The notes beneath the pieces were generated by a model, which did not search any database, was not told where the DNA came from, and saw only the letters and a list, made by a program, of their open reading frames with translations. Positions 33,990 to 45,929 of a DNA stretch of 64,000 nt are shown here, in pieces. This DNA is from Ignelater luminosus (Eukaryota; Arthropoda; Insecta; Coleoptera; Elateridae). Location of the stretch: contig VTPC01008766.1 in assembly GCA_011009095.1 (NCBI GenBank), positions 1 to 64,000 of the forward strand, given 5' to 3'. The position numbers and the translations under genes are program-made. The stretch's first letter is position 1. Every line of letters begins with the position of its first letter.

Positions 33990-35439
33990 CTGTAAAGAAG
34001 GTTTTCTTTTCCTGGAAGTTCCTTCTTCTCCTTTTTTTAAGTTTTGAAACTGAATCGTATTTCCTTTTCGGAATTCATTTTCCTGCTTTTATATCCAAAG
34101 TCAGCCGGGAATGAACGAACAAAGTAGTGTGCTTCCACTCGCTCACGCATATAGATGTAGAGAATACATAGAGGAAGAAACATGCCAATTCATTTAATAA
34201 ATTTTCAAAAAACCGAGATTTGTTTATAAAATTTTCAATAAAAAGTACAAAATTTCAATTGAAGATGAAATGCATTTTTAAATGAATTCTTCTACAATAA
34301 ATATTTTAATAAAGATAAAGTTTAGTTTTTATTTGAAATTATATGTTTTACAAAAAACAAAAAAATGTATTTGCGAGAAGCCGGAAAGAGTATTGAATAA
34401 TGACATAATATTAATTAAAGAAGCATAAATTAATTGTACGAAAATAGTTATTTACCTAACAAACCAAAGAAATAGTACTTTACAAAATAAGCAGGTCAAT
34501 TTCAGGGCAAGCCTCTAGGCCTGCAAGTTATGTGAAGACATGGTGGTATGTACAGATTGTTTTATGCAACTACAGGGTGTGAAATCCAATACATATATGG
34601 CTTCCTGATCTTCAAATGTTTACATTTGAAATTTGTTCTCATTTAATTTGACAATCTTGTATCCACTCTAGACAAGTCTGTCATGTTAAGTTTTTATTTC
34701 TCAATTAACCGATAAATAATGTCGTAACAATTAATGATCAGATTACCAAAGAGAGGTTTTGAAAATGCCAAAAAACAAAATATTTTTTTATTTAAACGTA
34801 CATTTCAAAGGGGGAACATAATAGCTATTACAAAATAACAAAAACGCAATTAATAAAGCAATACATAATTTGACTATTGGACCTTGCATGGTGCCTTTTC
34901 TTTATGCGGTACTCTAATAGGCTTTAGCCTAATCAACCTATTAGATAATATAGTCCTGGTTTACAGCCTACTTTTGGTAATCTTATTATTGCTTTCACCG
35001 CCTTATTTATTGGTGAACTGAAAAACTAAATGCTGCATTGCATTCAGAATTTCATAATAATTCTAATTAAGCAATAAAATACAGCGTGTTTCATTTATTT
35101 TTTGTTTTATCAGTGACCCTTGGAAACGGAATAAGAAACTATCTAACCCAAGTTTTTGTCTGTCTGTGAAGGCTATTGCATGCAAAATGAAAAATGTAAA
35201 ATCAACATGTACAAATATGTTTTAGTTATGCTACAATTGACGCCTGCGCGGGTAAAGGGATATAAGTAAAAAACCTTAGTTTTAAGAAAACATGAGTTGT
35301 ATGTTTTACTGAATAGTAAAGATCAAGGGTTCTAATCAGAAGCAGTGATTTATTTTATTTTTGTTGGTAAGAGTTAAACCTAATACCTACCACTATACAT
35401 ATATAATAAGGAATCCTGTAGTACCGTATCGGTGTAAGG
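33990..35439. other. AT-rich stretch, nothing recognised
   Basis: Only short noise frames. Its end near 35440 is the 3-prime side of the next LINE. Confidence 0.4.
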
Positions 35440-35951
35440 TTATGGTGTACGTTCTTATTTTTCGTAGATGAACTTTTTCCAATTTTTCCTGTTTTGTGCT
35501 AATTGCATTGCTTCTGTCCATTCTATGTTCTTCCTGTCCCATTTTATGTTTGCTGTGGTTTTCCTCTTCTTCTTTTATGCTGGATTCTAGCTGTATAAAT
35601 CTGCTTTATCGGCCTGCTTTCTTCTACTCTTTGTAAATGTCTCCACCACCCCAGCTGTCTCTCTTCGACTATCGATATTATTGGCTTTACTTCTAATTCT
35701 TCTCTGATTGATTGGTTTCTGATTAGATCTTTTCTGGTTGCTCCTTCAATTACTCGGAGGAACTTTATTTATGCTGCTTGGATTTTACTTTTTATTCTAT
35801 CTGAGAAAACCCATGTTTGTTCTATATATTTGTACTTTGGTTTGTCTGGAGACTTGTCTTTTCTTTACTATACTGGTGCACATACTGTAATATGTTTTAA
35901 TTGCTTTATTTACCCTTTCTGTGATGTCTTCTTCTTGTTTATTTTTGTTGT

Positions 35952-36224
35952 TTAGTATTTAAACTCGTTAACCTCTTCCACATGGATATCATTTATTTTA
36001 GTGTTCATTACAACTTCCTTATTTAAGATTGCCATAATCTTGGTTTTTGGTACATTTATCTTTATTCCAAACTCTTGGAGCGTTTTATTCCAAATATTTA
36101 TCTTGTGTTGGAGATCTTCCTCTGTTTTTGCAAATATTTCCACGTCATCCGCGAACGCGCCTTCCGAAATGGTTATTCTCTTTAGGCGGTTGTATCCTAT
36201 TTCTAATTTCTTTACATTTTCCAA
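35952..36224 (-). pseudogene. LINE RT motif C region
   Basis: A 90-residue open frame holds the catalytic FADD box and then KINIWNKTLQEFGIKINVPK, KTKIMAI and VNEFKY(LG), the conserved thumb start. The motif B frame (36339-36145) overlaps it in another phase, so a frameshift lies near 36200. Confidence 0.8.
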
Positions 36225-36461
36225 AGTTTGCTTTATTATCGTCCATTAGGATTTTGAACAATAACGGACTTATAACTTGTCCTTGTCTTAACTCATTTCT
36301 AGTTTCAAATATGTCGGATTTCATATTATACGTGCGCACCTAATAAGTATTATTTTTGTATAAACTTTTAATTGTGTTTGGCAATTTGCTGTCAACTCCT
36401 CTTTGGTTGAGGCTTTTCGATACTTTGTACTTTGGCGCTGCATCGAATGCCTTCTCCAAGT

Positions 36462-36920
36462 CTATGAAGGCAAAAAAAGCTTCTCTTCTTTTGGTTTAAT
36501 GTCTTGTGTATAACTTCTCTGATCGTAAATACATGGTCTTGCGTGCTGTGTCCTTGTTTGAATCCGCTCTGTGTTGATTCTAGATGAGGCTCTCAACCTC
36601 TTCTCTAGAATCCTTTCATACACTTTCAAAACTGTTTTCAACAGCGTTATTTTTCTATAATTTTGGCAATCCCTATTGTCTCCTTTCTTAAAAATTGGCA
36701 ATTACCAATCCGTTGGTATTCTTTCCTCTTCCCATGCTATTCTGACTATTACGTGCAATAATTCCATACCCTTTGCTCCCATTCGTTTTATCATATCTGG
36801 ACCTATTCCGTCATGTCCCGGTGCTTTTCCCACTTTGAGCTGCGCAACTGCTCCTATCACTTCCTCCAGAGATGCGGGCGTGCTACCTGTGTCGACTAGT
36901 CTTTCCCTTTAGGCTTCTTC
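36462..36920 (-). pseudogene. LINE RT motifs 1 to 2 region
   Basis: The minus strand reads GAVAQLKVGKAPGHDGIGPD near 36845-36790, then (out of phase) MPIFKKGDNRDCQNYRKITL at 36701-36640 and VLKVYERILEKRLR. This is the order expected just upstream of motif A. The frame then reads through a short antisense-like tail. Confidence 0.7.
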
Positions 36921-37794
36921 TGCATTGTCTTCGGTCTCTACATTTGAATTTAAAAGGTCTTGAAAATACTTCCCCCACCTGTCCATAATTCTCTTATTAT
37001 CTTTCAAAAGGGCACCTTCCTTACTTTTGATTACTATATTTTGTTCTGGCTTTTCTTTTCTAATGGTTTTTACTATTCTATAGAACATTTTACTGTTTTT
37101 TTTTGTTTTCTCTTATGTTAGGCCCAAAATTCTTCCCAAGACTTCTCTTTCGGTTCCAAAATAATCTTCTAAACCTTATTTTTCTGTTCTTTGTAACTTT
37201 CATAGTTTGCTCCTGTTTTATAATTTAAATAACTTTTCCGAATCTTTCTTTTTAAAACAAACTTCTCTCCTAATTTCTTCATTCCACTATTTTGTCTGTT
37301 TTTTCTTCGTGCTTAATTTGACTGAGCCACATACCTGTTTCGCTGCATTGGTGATTATTTATTTGAATAATTGCCATACTTCCTCTACATTTTTCCTGGT
37401 TAAGTTGCTTGTTATTTTGTCTTCTTCGTTTTTAATTAATTTTCTGAATGTATCTGCTGTCACTTCTTTTCTTAAGCTGTATGTCCTAATACTTTCGTTC
37501 TTGAGAATAATTTTTTTGATCTCTTTCTTTCTTATTCCTTTTGCTTTTTGTTTTATTTTAGCTATTACCAGGTAATGGTCGCTATAAATTTTTGCACTCC
37601 TGTGGACTCCTACATCTAGTACCGTTTTTCCATTCTCCCTTTGTACCAGGACGTAGTCTTTTTTATTGATTTTTCTTTCTTATTTTCAGCTACTCGTGTA
37701 TATTTGTGTACGTTGCGATGTTCATAAGATGTATTAGTAATTAATAAATTATCGAGCCTACAATAATATCATGAGTTTTTCATTGTCACTTCGT

Positions 37795-38250
37795 TTATCT
37801 TCCCCATGTTTGCCTATTACGTCTGCTGTTGAAATCTTCTGTTATGTATATCTTATTTTTACAATTTTCAGTAGTGACTGTTAATTCTTTCCAAGACTTT
37901 TCTTTTTTTGTCGTGATGTTGTCTTCATTCGGCCCATATACTATTATTATGCCTATTCCTTCTCCATATATCTCATCTAAACTTATTTTTAACATTCTTT
38001 CTGATACGGGGTCCAAACTACTTATATTTATAACTAGGTTTTTGTTGATAATACATCCAATCTCCGCCGCTGCATGCTTTTCTTTTGTTACACCACTGTA
38101 AACTAGTAAATGGCCCCCTCTTAGTTCTAGTTCACCTTGTACCTTCTTTTTCGTTATTGCTAATATGTCTGACCCTGCATTATTGAATTTTTCAGCTAGC
38201 TCGTTCTTCTTTCTTCTCAGGCCTCTTATGTTTCATGTGCCCAGCTTCCA
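37795..38250 (-). pseudogene. LINE apurinic endonuclease domain
   Basis: The minus strand near 38245 reads LGTWNIRGLRRKKNELAEKF, then ITKKKVQGELELRGGHLVYS near 38160-38100, then the open frame 38016-37795 with SLDEIYGEGIGIIIVYGPNE and IYITEDFNSR (usual GDFNAR). The catalytic Glu normally in a sETK motif is not present (ITKKK), suggesting loss of activity. Confidence 0.72.
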
Positions 38251-38766
38251 TACTTGTTTCTTTTGTTTTGCTTCACAGTGTTTTTTACTATATCCTTGTC
38301 TATTCCCCATTTCATTTGTCTTTTTACTCGCCTTAGTCGTTATACAATATCTTTCATTATCCTGTGTTGATAGAGCTACTGGTTTTTTGATTTCTCAAGG
38401 GCGCCAGTCTCTCGGTTCCAAATTCACAATTGCTCGTTAATCATTATTTTTTGGAAACCTATTTTCACTGTACTCCCTTTGTTTTTTCTTCTTTGGCTTT
38501 ATTCCTTATTACTTTTTGTATGATTCTCTGTTGTTTGCTCATATCATCATTTCATAAATTGTTGTTTTTCATTTTTGTTTCCCAATTCCAGTAAGAAGGT
38601 TCTTTCTCAAAGTTTTGTTGATCCTTTTATTTCAATGTCTACCTCTAACTATCTTTTGATGAATGACACCTACACTTTAATAAGAACATCTGGGAACGCA
38701 AAGCATAACCACAACGACCTCCGTTTGGTTACTGAACTCGAACAACAGCAACAGTTTTAAAGAATT

Positions 38767-38945
38767 TTCAAATTTCGGTTGCCATTTAGACCATGTTCCC
38801 GAGGCGATATCAAAAAACTAGAAGTATACGTTTCTCTTATTTTTTTTAAGTAGAATACGATTCTAAGGTAAAAGCAATTTCTGAAAATTTTTCAAATCTC
38901 AGCAGCCATTTTGACTACGTTCCCGAAAAGATATCAAACAGTAAC
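38767..38945. repeat. tandem repeat of about 129 bp and an (AGAC)n run
   Basis: ttttcaaatttcggttgcca and gttcccgaggcgatatcaaa (38768-38815) recur as ttttcaaatctcagcagcca and gttcccgaaaagatatcaaa (38897-38940). An (agac)n run at about 38980-38998 follows, then cttcgcaagttaagtaacga. Confidence 0.7.
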
Positions 38946-38999
38946 GAAGTCAAAATTTCAAAATTAAAAAGAATGCAGAGAGACAGACAGACAGACAAA

Positions 39000-41900
39000 C
39001 TTCGCAAGTTAAGTAACGACTCCCATCGGCGTTCGTTGAAAAACGTGTTATTTATTAACAAAAGAAATTTACCCTTATATCCTTAGGCACAAGAAAGTTA
39101 TTTAAAAACAAGACCCTCCACACAAATTGTGTTGACTTGTATCTAATAAAATTATTTAGTTTTCTTCTTCTCTAGAACATTTGAAGTATCACCCGTTGAT
39201 GGTAATTAGTGGTAAAATTCGTAAAAATTCGGATAAATGTAAGAAAAAAGTTCGATTAAATTTTTTTCCTTCTCGCTACTGATAGGTACGAGACCATTAC
39301 AACTAAGCGGTATTTTATATACTGTCAGAAACATACCAGCAATGAATTACTTATTAATCCAAAATTTTGAAATGAAATGAGTTCACTCTAACTCAGTGGT
39401 GAAGCTGAATCTTGTCTACAGTAAACAAACGTCGAGAGTCATAAAAAATGGAAGATAAATGAAACATAAAAATGCAACGTATTAGCTTAGAAGATGAGTT
39501 GATTGAATGGAAGTTGGAAAAATTGCGATGTTGATTGATTGATTGAGGAGAAATTAATATCTAAATATTTACAATGTTGTCAAATTAGTTAAATTCTGAT
39601 AATTAGATAGTTCAATTTAATATTAAAGCGTAATGTACTGAAGATACGCCAACTAGATTTGGTGTACTTTAGAGAAACATTGAAACAGAGAGACTTTTTA
39701 AAGTAAATTTCCAGATGACAATATGACTACCTGTTCTGGTAAAGCAGCAAGTTTAAAGAATTTTTTGTGCAATTAACAAACTAGATGATTTAATTCTTCA
39801 GCTCATTTCTTGTGAACCTACTTTAATTTTGAAATCTTTAGTATTCTATTTTTAATGCAGTTTGTATGGTAGCAACCAATACCAAAGCCGCATTGCTAGA
39901 AATACTTATCAGCATATGTGTGGATGTTTGAATCTAATTAGTTTACCTTTAGGATGTCAACATTAAATCATTACAGAAAAAATTCTCTGAAAGTTTTTAA
40001 GTATTTACGTTTTAACCTACATTGCATAAGTATAATATATTTTGGCAAAAACTGCTGCAAACTAAAAGCGCCTCATTGTCCGAACTGGTTCATTGACTAC
40101 ATTTTTTACAATACAATTTGAGAGTTTTTCATGCAAAGAAGTGTATCCCCCTCGTAGTTATACAATATAATGACCCCATAAAACTGAAATTCTAGAGCGC
40201 CGTATCGTATAAAAAGCTTGAAAGCGGACTCTCCCAAATCTCATCACATTGCGGTTAAAACTCCGTTTTTTCGTTTTTAAGAAAAAAGGGATGTTCCAAT
40301 ATTTAGTAAAACCATCTAAATTTTAAATGACGTTACGGTAAAAAAGCAAAATTGTGAAACGCTTTCTAAAATATTTACGGAAAATGTTTTTAATTAAGTT
40401 GTTCTCGTCTTTAAAAGTGACAAAGTTGCGCGTATTAAAGCCTATACTCTGTAGTTTCTGTCTTTTATATTAAATAAAGTTTGTAAGTTTCAAAATTAAA
40501 CAGATTTCAACCCTCTTGGATTACTTCGTTACTGTCTCTTAACAATCCCCCCATACAAGGAATTTCAGTGTTTCTAACTTTCCTAAATCCTCACACTAAC
40601 TTACGGATCTCATTATTGTTTATAAAATATGTAAATACAATTTCCGAGAACACTTTGCGAAAATTGGGTTAATACAGAAGGATCTTTTTCAATCAAAAGT
40701 AATTTTCGTAACACAATCCATTGATCATAAAAAAAATGTCGCACTTTCTCGTTTTCCTACATTGCACGGTAGTTTTCACACTGCTGCGCAGAGGTTACAT
40801 TATTTATGAGGGTTTCGTCTAGAAAACAATAAACCATTTGGGTATATTTATGAAGCCCAACGCCTTTTCTTCTGAAGGCTATTGAAGTCTTTTTGTCAGG
40901 CACGTATTTTATAAACAGCCCCCAAGATAACACATAAATATTTTTATTATTAAAGAAAAAATCTTTTTTTTTAATATTATTTCTTATTGTCCTTATTCAG
41001 TTTAACATGTGTATCTTTCAGACAAAATTACAAGAAAAATCTTTCACTGAAAGTCGATAGTTGTTTGAGACATCTGCAATTGGTTTCTAGTATTTAGGTT
41101 AAAACAAAGCATAAATACTTCCGTTTCAAGCTTTGTAATTCAAAGTGTTTTGATGGAAATACATGCAACAAGTACATAGATAGTGGTCAAAACCCATTTT
41201 ACTACTACATACTGGGAAAAGCAAGATGCTTTTGATACTAAAGCAGTTACGTGAAAACGTACTACTATACGGTTTAAATTGTTTGATATTAAATTCCTAG
41301 AAACAAGCAGAGTATAACAACATCCCTTTCTCCTTTAAACAAATAAATAAATAAAGCATTCTTAAGTTTAATTAAAAAATTAATTAGTTTAGTCGTCCTC
41401 TTTGCTGTTTTAAAGTAGAATAATTAACTAAAATTTAGTGACAGGACCAACAAAGGCTTTTCCGTATTCAGTTTTGAAGGGAAAAAATAATTGCTTCTTA
41501 AATTGCGTACATAGTCTGAACTCTGGAATGTTTATAATCGTCAATTCAAAACATTTTTACTTTCGCCATAAAAAACAAATACGAGGAATTGGGTATATTT
41601 ATCAGTGTAATCAAAATGTCACAATTTTAAACTGTTAGTTTAGTCGTGTATTGTTCACTGTAAGATTGGGAAAGGCAACAATCGTTCTATTCACAGAGCA
41701 TTATTTTCAGCGAGTATCGTCTGCCAAATTCACATCAGGTGTGCAATTCTGTTTACGGGATTTTTATGTCTTGCATGCGAGTTTGAACCACAGTGGTCCT
41801 TTCATTGCCACTTCCTACGAAGAACTGGCTACCTATATAGAATTCTTGAGACTCTTTAAGTATCCTAATATAATTGGTTTTGAATCTCTAGCACTTTGAA

Positions 41901-42105
41901 GGAAATATTTATGCTACAGGTTGAATAGTTACGGTTCTAAAAAAGATTATTTTCTTCCTACCACTACTGCGGACTGTTGCTCTCGTCAACTCATAACAAA
42001 AAGATGCTGTCGGTGTACCTTTATAATCATGTTGTTAATTATAGATGTTTCAGAGACACTCGCATGTTGCGCATATCTCATTTAGTCTGCTGGTCACACT
42101 TGAAG
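39000..42105. other. AT-rich stretch without recognised genes
   Basis: Frames at 41438-41638 and 41651-41899 (plus, 66 and 82 residues) have mixed composition but no motif, no splice support and no partner. I leave them uncalled. No repeat with clear borders was seen. Confidence 0.4.
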
Positions 42106-42245
42106 ATATGGCTATGGGTTAATTCTAATCTTACATAATTGACTAAAAAGATTATTTCTACAGTTACGCTACAGTAATGGTTTTGAAAGACCATGGTAGT
42201 GTGTTTGCCTTGATACATTGGAGTTTATTTAAGGATGGTGATATT
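42106..42245 (+). repeat. 140-bp duplicated sequence, copy 1
   Basis: From atatggctatgggttaattc to gatggtgatatt, nearly identical to 44027-44165 in the same orientation, with about six differences by eye. The flanks are unrelated. Confidence 0.88.
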
Positions 42246-42692
42246 GCAGACAAGTGTTCATTTCAAATTTGTATAATTGATATTTTTATCCATTTTGTTA
42301 AGTCTGTTCTGCAATTTTAATGGAAGTGGACGTTCTTTTTTAGCTGCTTTTTTAGCTGTCATTAATTCATAAGTTCCTTCATTTGGATCCAATATGAGAT
42401 GGTATCCATATTAGCTCAACTGACTTTCCTAGACTTATTCAGAATGTTTTGTACTAGGGGGTTACATTTATCTAGGTTATTAAGGGCATGAGTCGCACTT
42501 AACGAGTCCGAAGGTCTATGAAGGTAATTGCAAAATAAAGCAAAAAGTTGTGGCGTAAAAACAAAGGATATACGTAGTGTTTAATTTGCACTGTTCATAG
42601 TAATTATCGCAAAGTTTTGCTGAATGTTTTTTTTTTTGAAAAATGTTCACATTTAGGTTTTTCCACTAAAAACTATAAACCATATATTGTCC
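42246..42692. other. spacer, nothing recognised
   Basis: Mixed AT-rich sequence up to the target duplication of the solo LTR. Confidence 0.4.
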
Positions 42693-42696
42693 ATAT

Positions 42697-43059
42697 TGTA
42701 ACGAGTCATCCCTCGCATATAAGTGATGTGTCGAACGTGTCTCGGCGTTGCTGGTCGAATGTGCCGAAGAGATCTCGCACTGTCCAGAGTTTCCGATCGT
42801 CGAATGTACGAGAAAAGGCGCGAACCTTCTAGACTCATCGAGAGGAACGAGAAAACGTATAAAAGTGGTAGCATGAATAGAGCCAGGAGTTCTGCAGTAA
42901 ATAACCGCGTGTAGTTACGAACGAAATAAATGTAATTAGTGATAAATAAATTCTCCTGTACATAAATAAATAAATAATTTAGTGTAAATAAATACTGGAA
43001 ATAAATTAAGTAAAAATAAATATTAAAAAATAAATAGACGCTTTTGTTAAAACGCAACA
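42697..43059 (+). mobile_element. solo LTR of a Ty3/gypsy element (363 bp)
   Basis: It starts TGTAACGAG and ends ACGCAACA, the usual TG...CA form. It is flanked by a 4-bp duplication, atat (42693-42696 and 43060-43063). Inside are a TATA-like gtataaaag near 42857 and several aataaa signals from 42925 on, as expected of promoter and poly-A functions. No gypsy coding sequence adjoins either side. Solo LTRs arise by recombination between the two LTRs of one insertion. Confidence 0.8.
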
Positions 43060-43317
43060 ATATATCTGCCGAGTAAACATTTACAGAATATATTATATAT
43101 TATTATATATTACATAATATTTGTTTTGAGTGCATTTCATTCCTCGGCTCTAAACGTTTCGGTATCCTCACATGACCTTTCGATTTTTTTACAAAACGTA
43201 TAACCACGGTTGATACTCATAAAATCTTCTCTAAATAACTGTGTCGTTTCCAATCAAATAGTGGTGAAGTAGTTTCACGAATATTTGCACCATTTATTAT
43301 CGTTTTTTGAGAGTTTA

Positions 43318-43860
43318 CACAGCCAAACTTTTTTATCCAATTGTAATCAAGTCGGTCCATGTAAATATGTAAAAAACGTTTAAACAACCTTCATATAAAA
43401 ATAGATCAACATCAAATAAAAGAGAAATTAGGCAATAAACTAAAAAACCAAAATTGAGTTTTTGTTCTCCTTTTATCCATTCATAATTATTATATATAGA
43501 AATCAAATCCTCCTTCGTCGGTAATAGATATAGCGACGATTTACTGCAATTACTGCACGACATCGATTGATCTCGATCCTATCAACTTGTTTAATAAATT
43601 TAAGTCAAAGATTTGCCACTTTCTTGATACAATTTCCTTTAAAGCAGCTGGTGAGGTTGGGTTTTCCTAAACTAACTACTTCTGCTTCTAGAATTGACCA
43701 TATGTTTTTTCAGAATTCAGGTTGGAAGGCTGAAAACCCCAATCCAAACTTTTAATATAATTTTTTAGTACCATGATGTTGCTAATTTTAATGTATGCTT
43801 CAGATTTTCATCTTGTTAAAACGTAAAACGTTAAAAAAAGTCCAACAAATCATGCGCTTA
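43318..43860 (-). pseudogene. Tc1-type transposase C-terminus and terminal sequence
   Basis: The minus strand near 43830-43760 reads LKHTLKLATSW, the D-x-KHTSKL motif of Tc1 enzymes. After frame changes it reads NPTSPAALKEIVSRKWQIFD near 43665-43605 and LLNKLIG. The outer part (43500-43318) is the inverse of 44860-44985. A segment of the same protein (ENDIKRRLQWEKSC, minus, near 44255) lies beyond the 140-bp duplicate. DDE activity is gone. Confidence 0.75.
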
Positions 43861-44026
43861 AAGGCAATCTCTTTTGCATAATATCCATCTAGACTTCTTT
43901 GGTTATAATTAAAAAACTATTTTAACAAAATAGCTAACCTACCTCCACCATTGGTCTTAAACAATTTTTCTGCTAGCGTTCTCTTTCTTTCACCATTTTC
44001 TTGTGATGCCATTTAAACCAAACAAA

Positions 44027-44165
44027 ATATGGCTATGGGTTAATTCTAATCTTGCATAATTGACTACAAAGATTATTTCTCCTTTACGCTACAGTAATGG
44101 TTTTGAAAGACCATGGTAGTGTGTTTGCCTTGATACATTGGAGTTTATTTAAGAATGGTGATATT
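44027..44165 (+). repeat. 140-bp duplicated sequence, copy 2
   Basis: Near-identical to 42106-42245. It lies inside the Tc1 inverted pair, between the minus-strand C-terminal part and a minus-strand middle part, so it probably entered or was copied there after the Tc1 insertion. Confidence 0.88.
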
Positions 44166-44169
44166 TCGG

Positions 44170-44290
44170 TCTCATTACTAAATAAAACCTGAATTCGCTG
44201 CTTTAGAATTCACGTAACATGATTTTTCCCACTGTAAACGTCGCTTAATATCGTTTTCTCTCAAAACAGCCTTCTGGTGGAAATAAGTAC
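44170..44290 (-). pseudogene. Tc1-type transposase middle segment
   Basis: The minus strand reads QKAVLRENDIKRRLQWEKSC, then a frame-shifted FSNETE, resembling the region before the second Asp of Tc1 transposases (...ar..Wak.....w..v.fsDEs.f). Very short. Confidence 0.5.
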
Positions 44291-44394
44291 TAATTTTTCT
44301 TTAAAAAACAATATTTTTCCTTCAGATATTATTTATTGTCGTAGATATTTTTACCTTAATGATAAAAGTTTTTTTACTTGATACAACGTTGGAG

Positions 44395-44990
44395 AATTCT
44401 ATTTTATCGATAAGATCATGACCAAAGAAGTTTATGTAGATATTTCACAAAAAAAAGTTGTCATTAAGCTCACGGTCTCCTGAACTATCTTGGTGTTCTA
44501 CGTTTCAGCAACATGGACATTTCAAGCATACTCCAAAATTAGCTACATCATGGTTTCAAAAAAGTGAAATTAAAGGTTTGAACTGGATCTCTCAGTCTCC
44601 TGACCTAAACCCTGGAGAAAACTTGTGCTCAATTCTAAAAATAGAAGTAACAAAAAATCCAACACAACGCAAGACAGTGGCAAAGTTTTGAATTAAATTC
44701 ATCAAACAAATTGGTGGAATCGACATCAAATCGATATCGTGCAGTAATGGCAGCGCATGGTCGCCATATCATTGACATTTATTGACGAATTAATGTTTAA
44801 ACTTTTTTAATCAAGATTCTTATTTGTTCAGTAGAAAAAATAAACTTGGTTTTTTTACATATTAATAATTGTGAATGGATAAAGGAATAACAAAAACCCG
44901 CTTTTGGTTTTTAAGTTTGTTGCTTAATATTTTTTTATTTAATGCTGATCTGTTTTTTACATGAAGGGTGTTTAAACTTCTCTTACATGC
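44395..44990 (+). pseudogene. Tc1-type transposase C-terminal half and terminal sequence, plus strand
   Basis: The frame 44458-44691 reads FQQHGHFKHTPKLATSWFQK, then NWISQSPDLNPGENLCSILK, the classic Tc1 end (FQQDN.PKHTSk...W, WPsQSPDLNPIE). The catalytic Asp of FQQDN is replaced by His and the third acidic residue lies in GEN. Upstream, MTKEVYVDIS near 44415 fits the preceding strand. Beyond 44800 the non-coding end matches, inverted, 43318-43500. Confidence 0.8.
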
Positions 44991-45047
44991 TGTAGCCAAA
45001 GTGTAGATTCGATTAATTCCACGTATTAAAAGATTCGGCAGATAAGC

Positions 45048-45925
45048 TGTAATGTTATTTTATAACATTGCGTACACATCCGGATTCTGCTTCAAATCTC
45101 GTTTAAGTATTTTTATTTCGTACAAATTTATTACTTCGTTTCATTTTAAAACGTTTATTAAATTATTTATATTGTTAAAAGATATTTTGTTCAAGGTTTG
45201 CTAAAGTTATAATCACCATGTACGTGCTTTATTTTAATATAGAATCATTTCGTAGACGTCTAAACATTTTATAGTTTATCAGTTTGTAGAAATTTTGTTT
45301 GTGCATCAGCATTTTTATGTTCGTAAGAAAGTCTGGTACACATCCGAACTTCAAGGGTTGAAACGTTTCCATGATTAATAATCTTTTCATTACCCAGTGT
45401 CCTGATGCAGTGTATACCCGGCTTCTTTATTACTTTGAATCATTTCATGTGTTAAAAATTTTAGCGTCCCTTGGGGAGTGTCAGCTTGGTTAGCGGCAAG
45501 CGAAGCCGTTTTTGACCGCGAGGCCGAGCCGCTCCATATGTCCAAATTTGTTGTTAACATCAAACTTTACTATGAGTTTGACATTTTAAGTTTTGTGTGT
45601 TATGGTGTTTTTCCAGAGGCTGGTCCTGGAGAGACAATTACGACATTCTTGTCGGATTAAGCAGGGAATTCACGTATAAAGGATAAAAACTCCTAGATTT
45701 CTTATGTTTTACGATTTAGTCGCGGAACTTTATGGGAATCGTGCTGTTACAGCAAGTTTATGGAACTTTCTCTTCATCACCGTAGAGTATTTTCAATGGA
45801 AATCACCTGTTTTGTTTTGTGCGTTAGCAACAATTTTCTTCATTCGCAATTTAGTTGCAGTCGGTTATCCAAGAGAAGAAATGTTGTGTGTTGACCAGGA
45901 ATTTAGAATTTTTTTAATTTAATTC
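45048..45925 (-). repeat. LTR of a long-LTR gypsy family, copy B (minus strand)
   Basis: On the minus strand it shares ccaggaccagcc, then ...aacaccataacacacaaaac..., agaagccgggtatacactgc and aacattaca with copy C (47380-47876), and shares several hundred bases with the LTR before the primer-binding site at 61733. The last bases (minus) are ataacattaca, a plausible LTR 3-prime end. The far end was not fixed. The 60-residue and 72-residue plus-strand frames across it are antisense chance. Confidence 0.7.
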
Positions 45926-45929
45926 AAAA

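Larger units (their letters stand above)
35440..38760 (-). mobile_element. non-LTR retrotransposon (RTE-like), near full length, decayed
   Basis: Minus strand, in order: a possible ORF1 end (38760-38450, no clear motif); the endonuclease start WKLGTWNIRGLRRKKNELA near 38250-38195; GIGIIIVYGPNEDN near 37960-37920. Then come RT motifs GDNRDCQNYRKITLL near 36685-36640, ELRQGQVISPLLFKILMDDN near 36300-36240, and GAFADDVEIFAKTEEDLQHK at 36164-36105. A C-terminal NRKNWKKFIYEK segment lies near 35490. RT carries F-A-D-D intact. Several stops and frame changes make it inactive. It is a different family from the element at 8380-12160. Confidence 0.78.

Noticed and set aside
41651..41899. 82-residue plus-strand ORF with mixed composition
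   Set aside because: Looked more protein-like than most, but no motif or splice sites could be assigned.
42653..43060. 135-residue minus-strand ORF
   Set aside because: It lies antisense across the solo LTR; Tyr/Phe/Leu runs come from the aataaa-rich tract.
45478..45922. 60- and 72-residue plus-strand ORFs
   Set aside because: They fall within an LTR copy read in the wrong direction.
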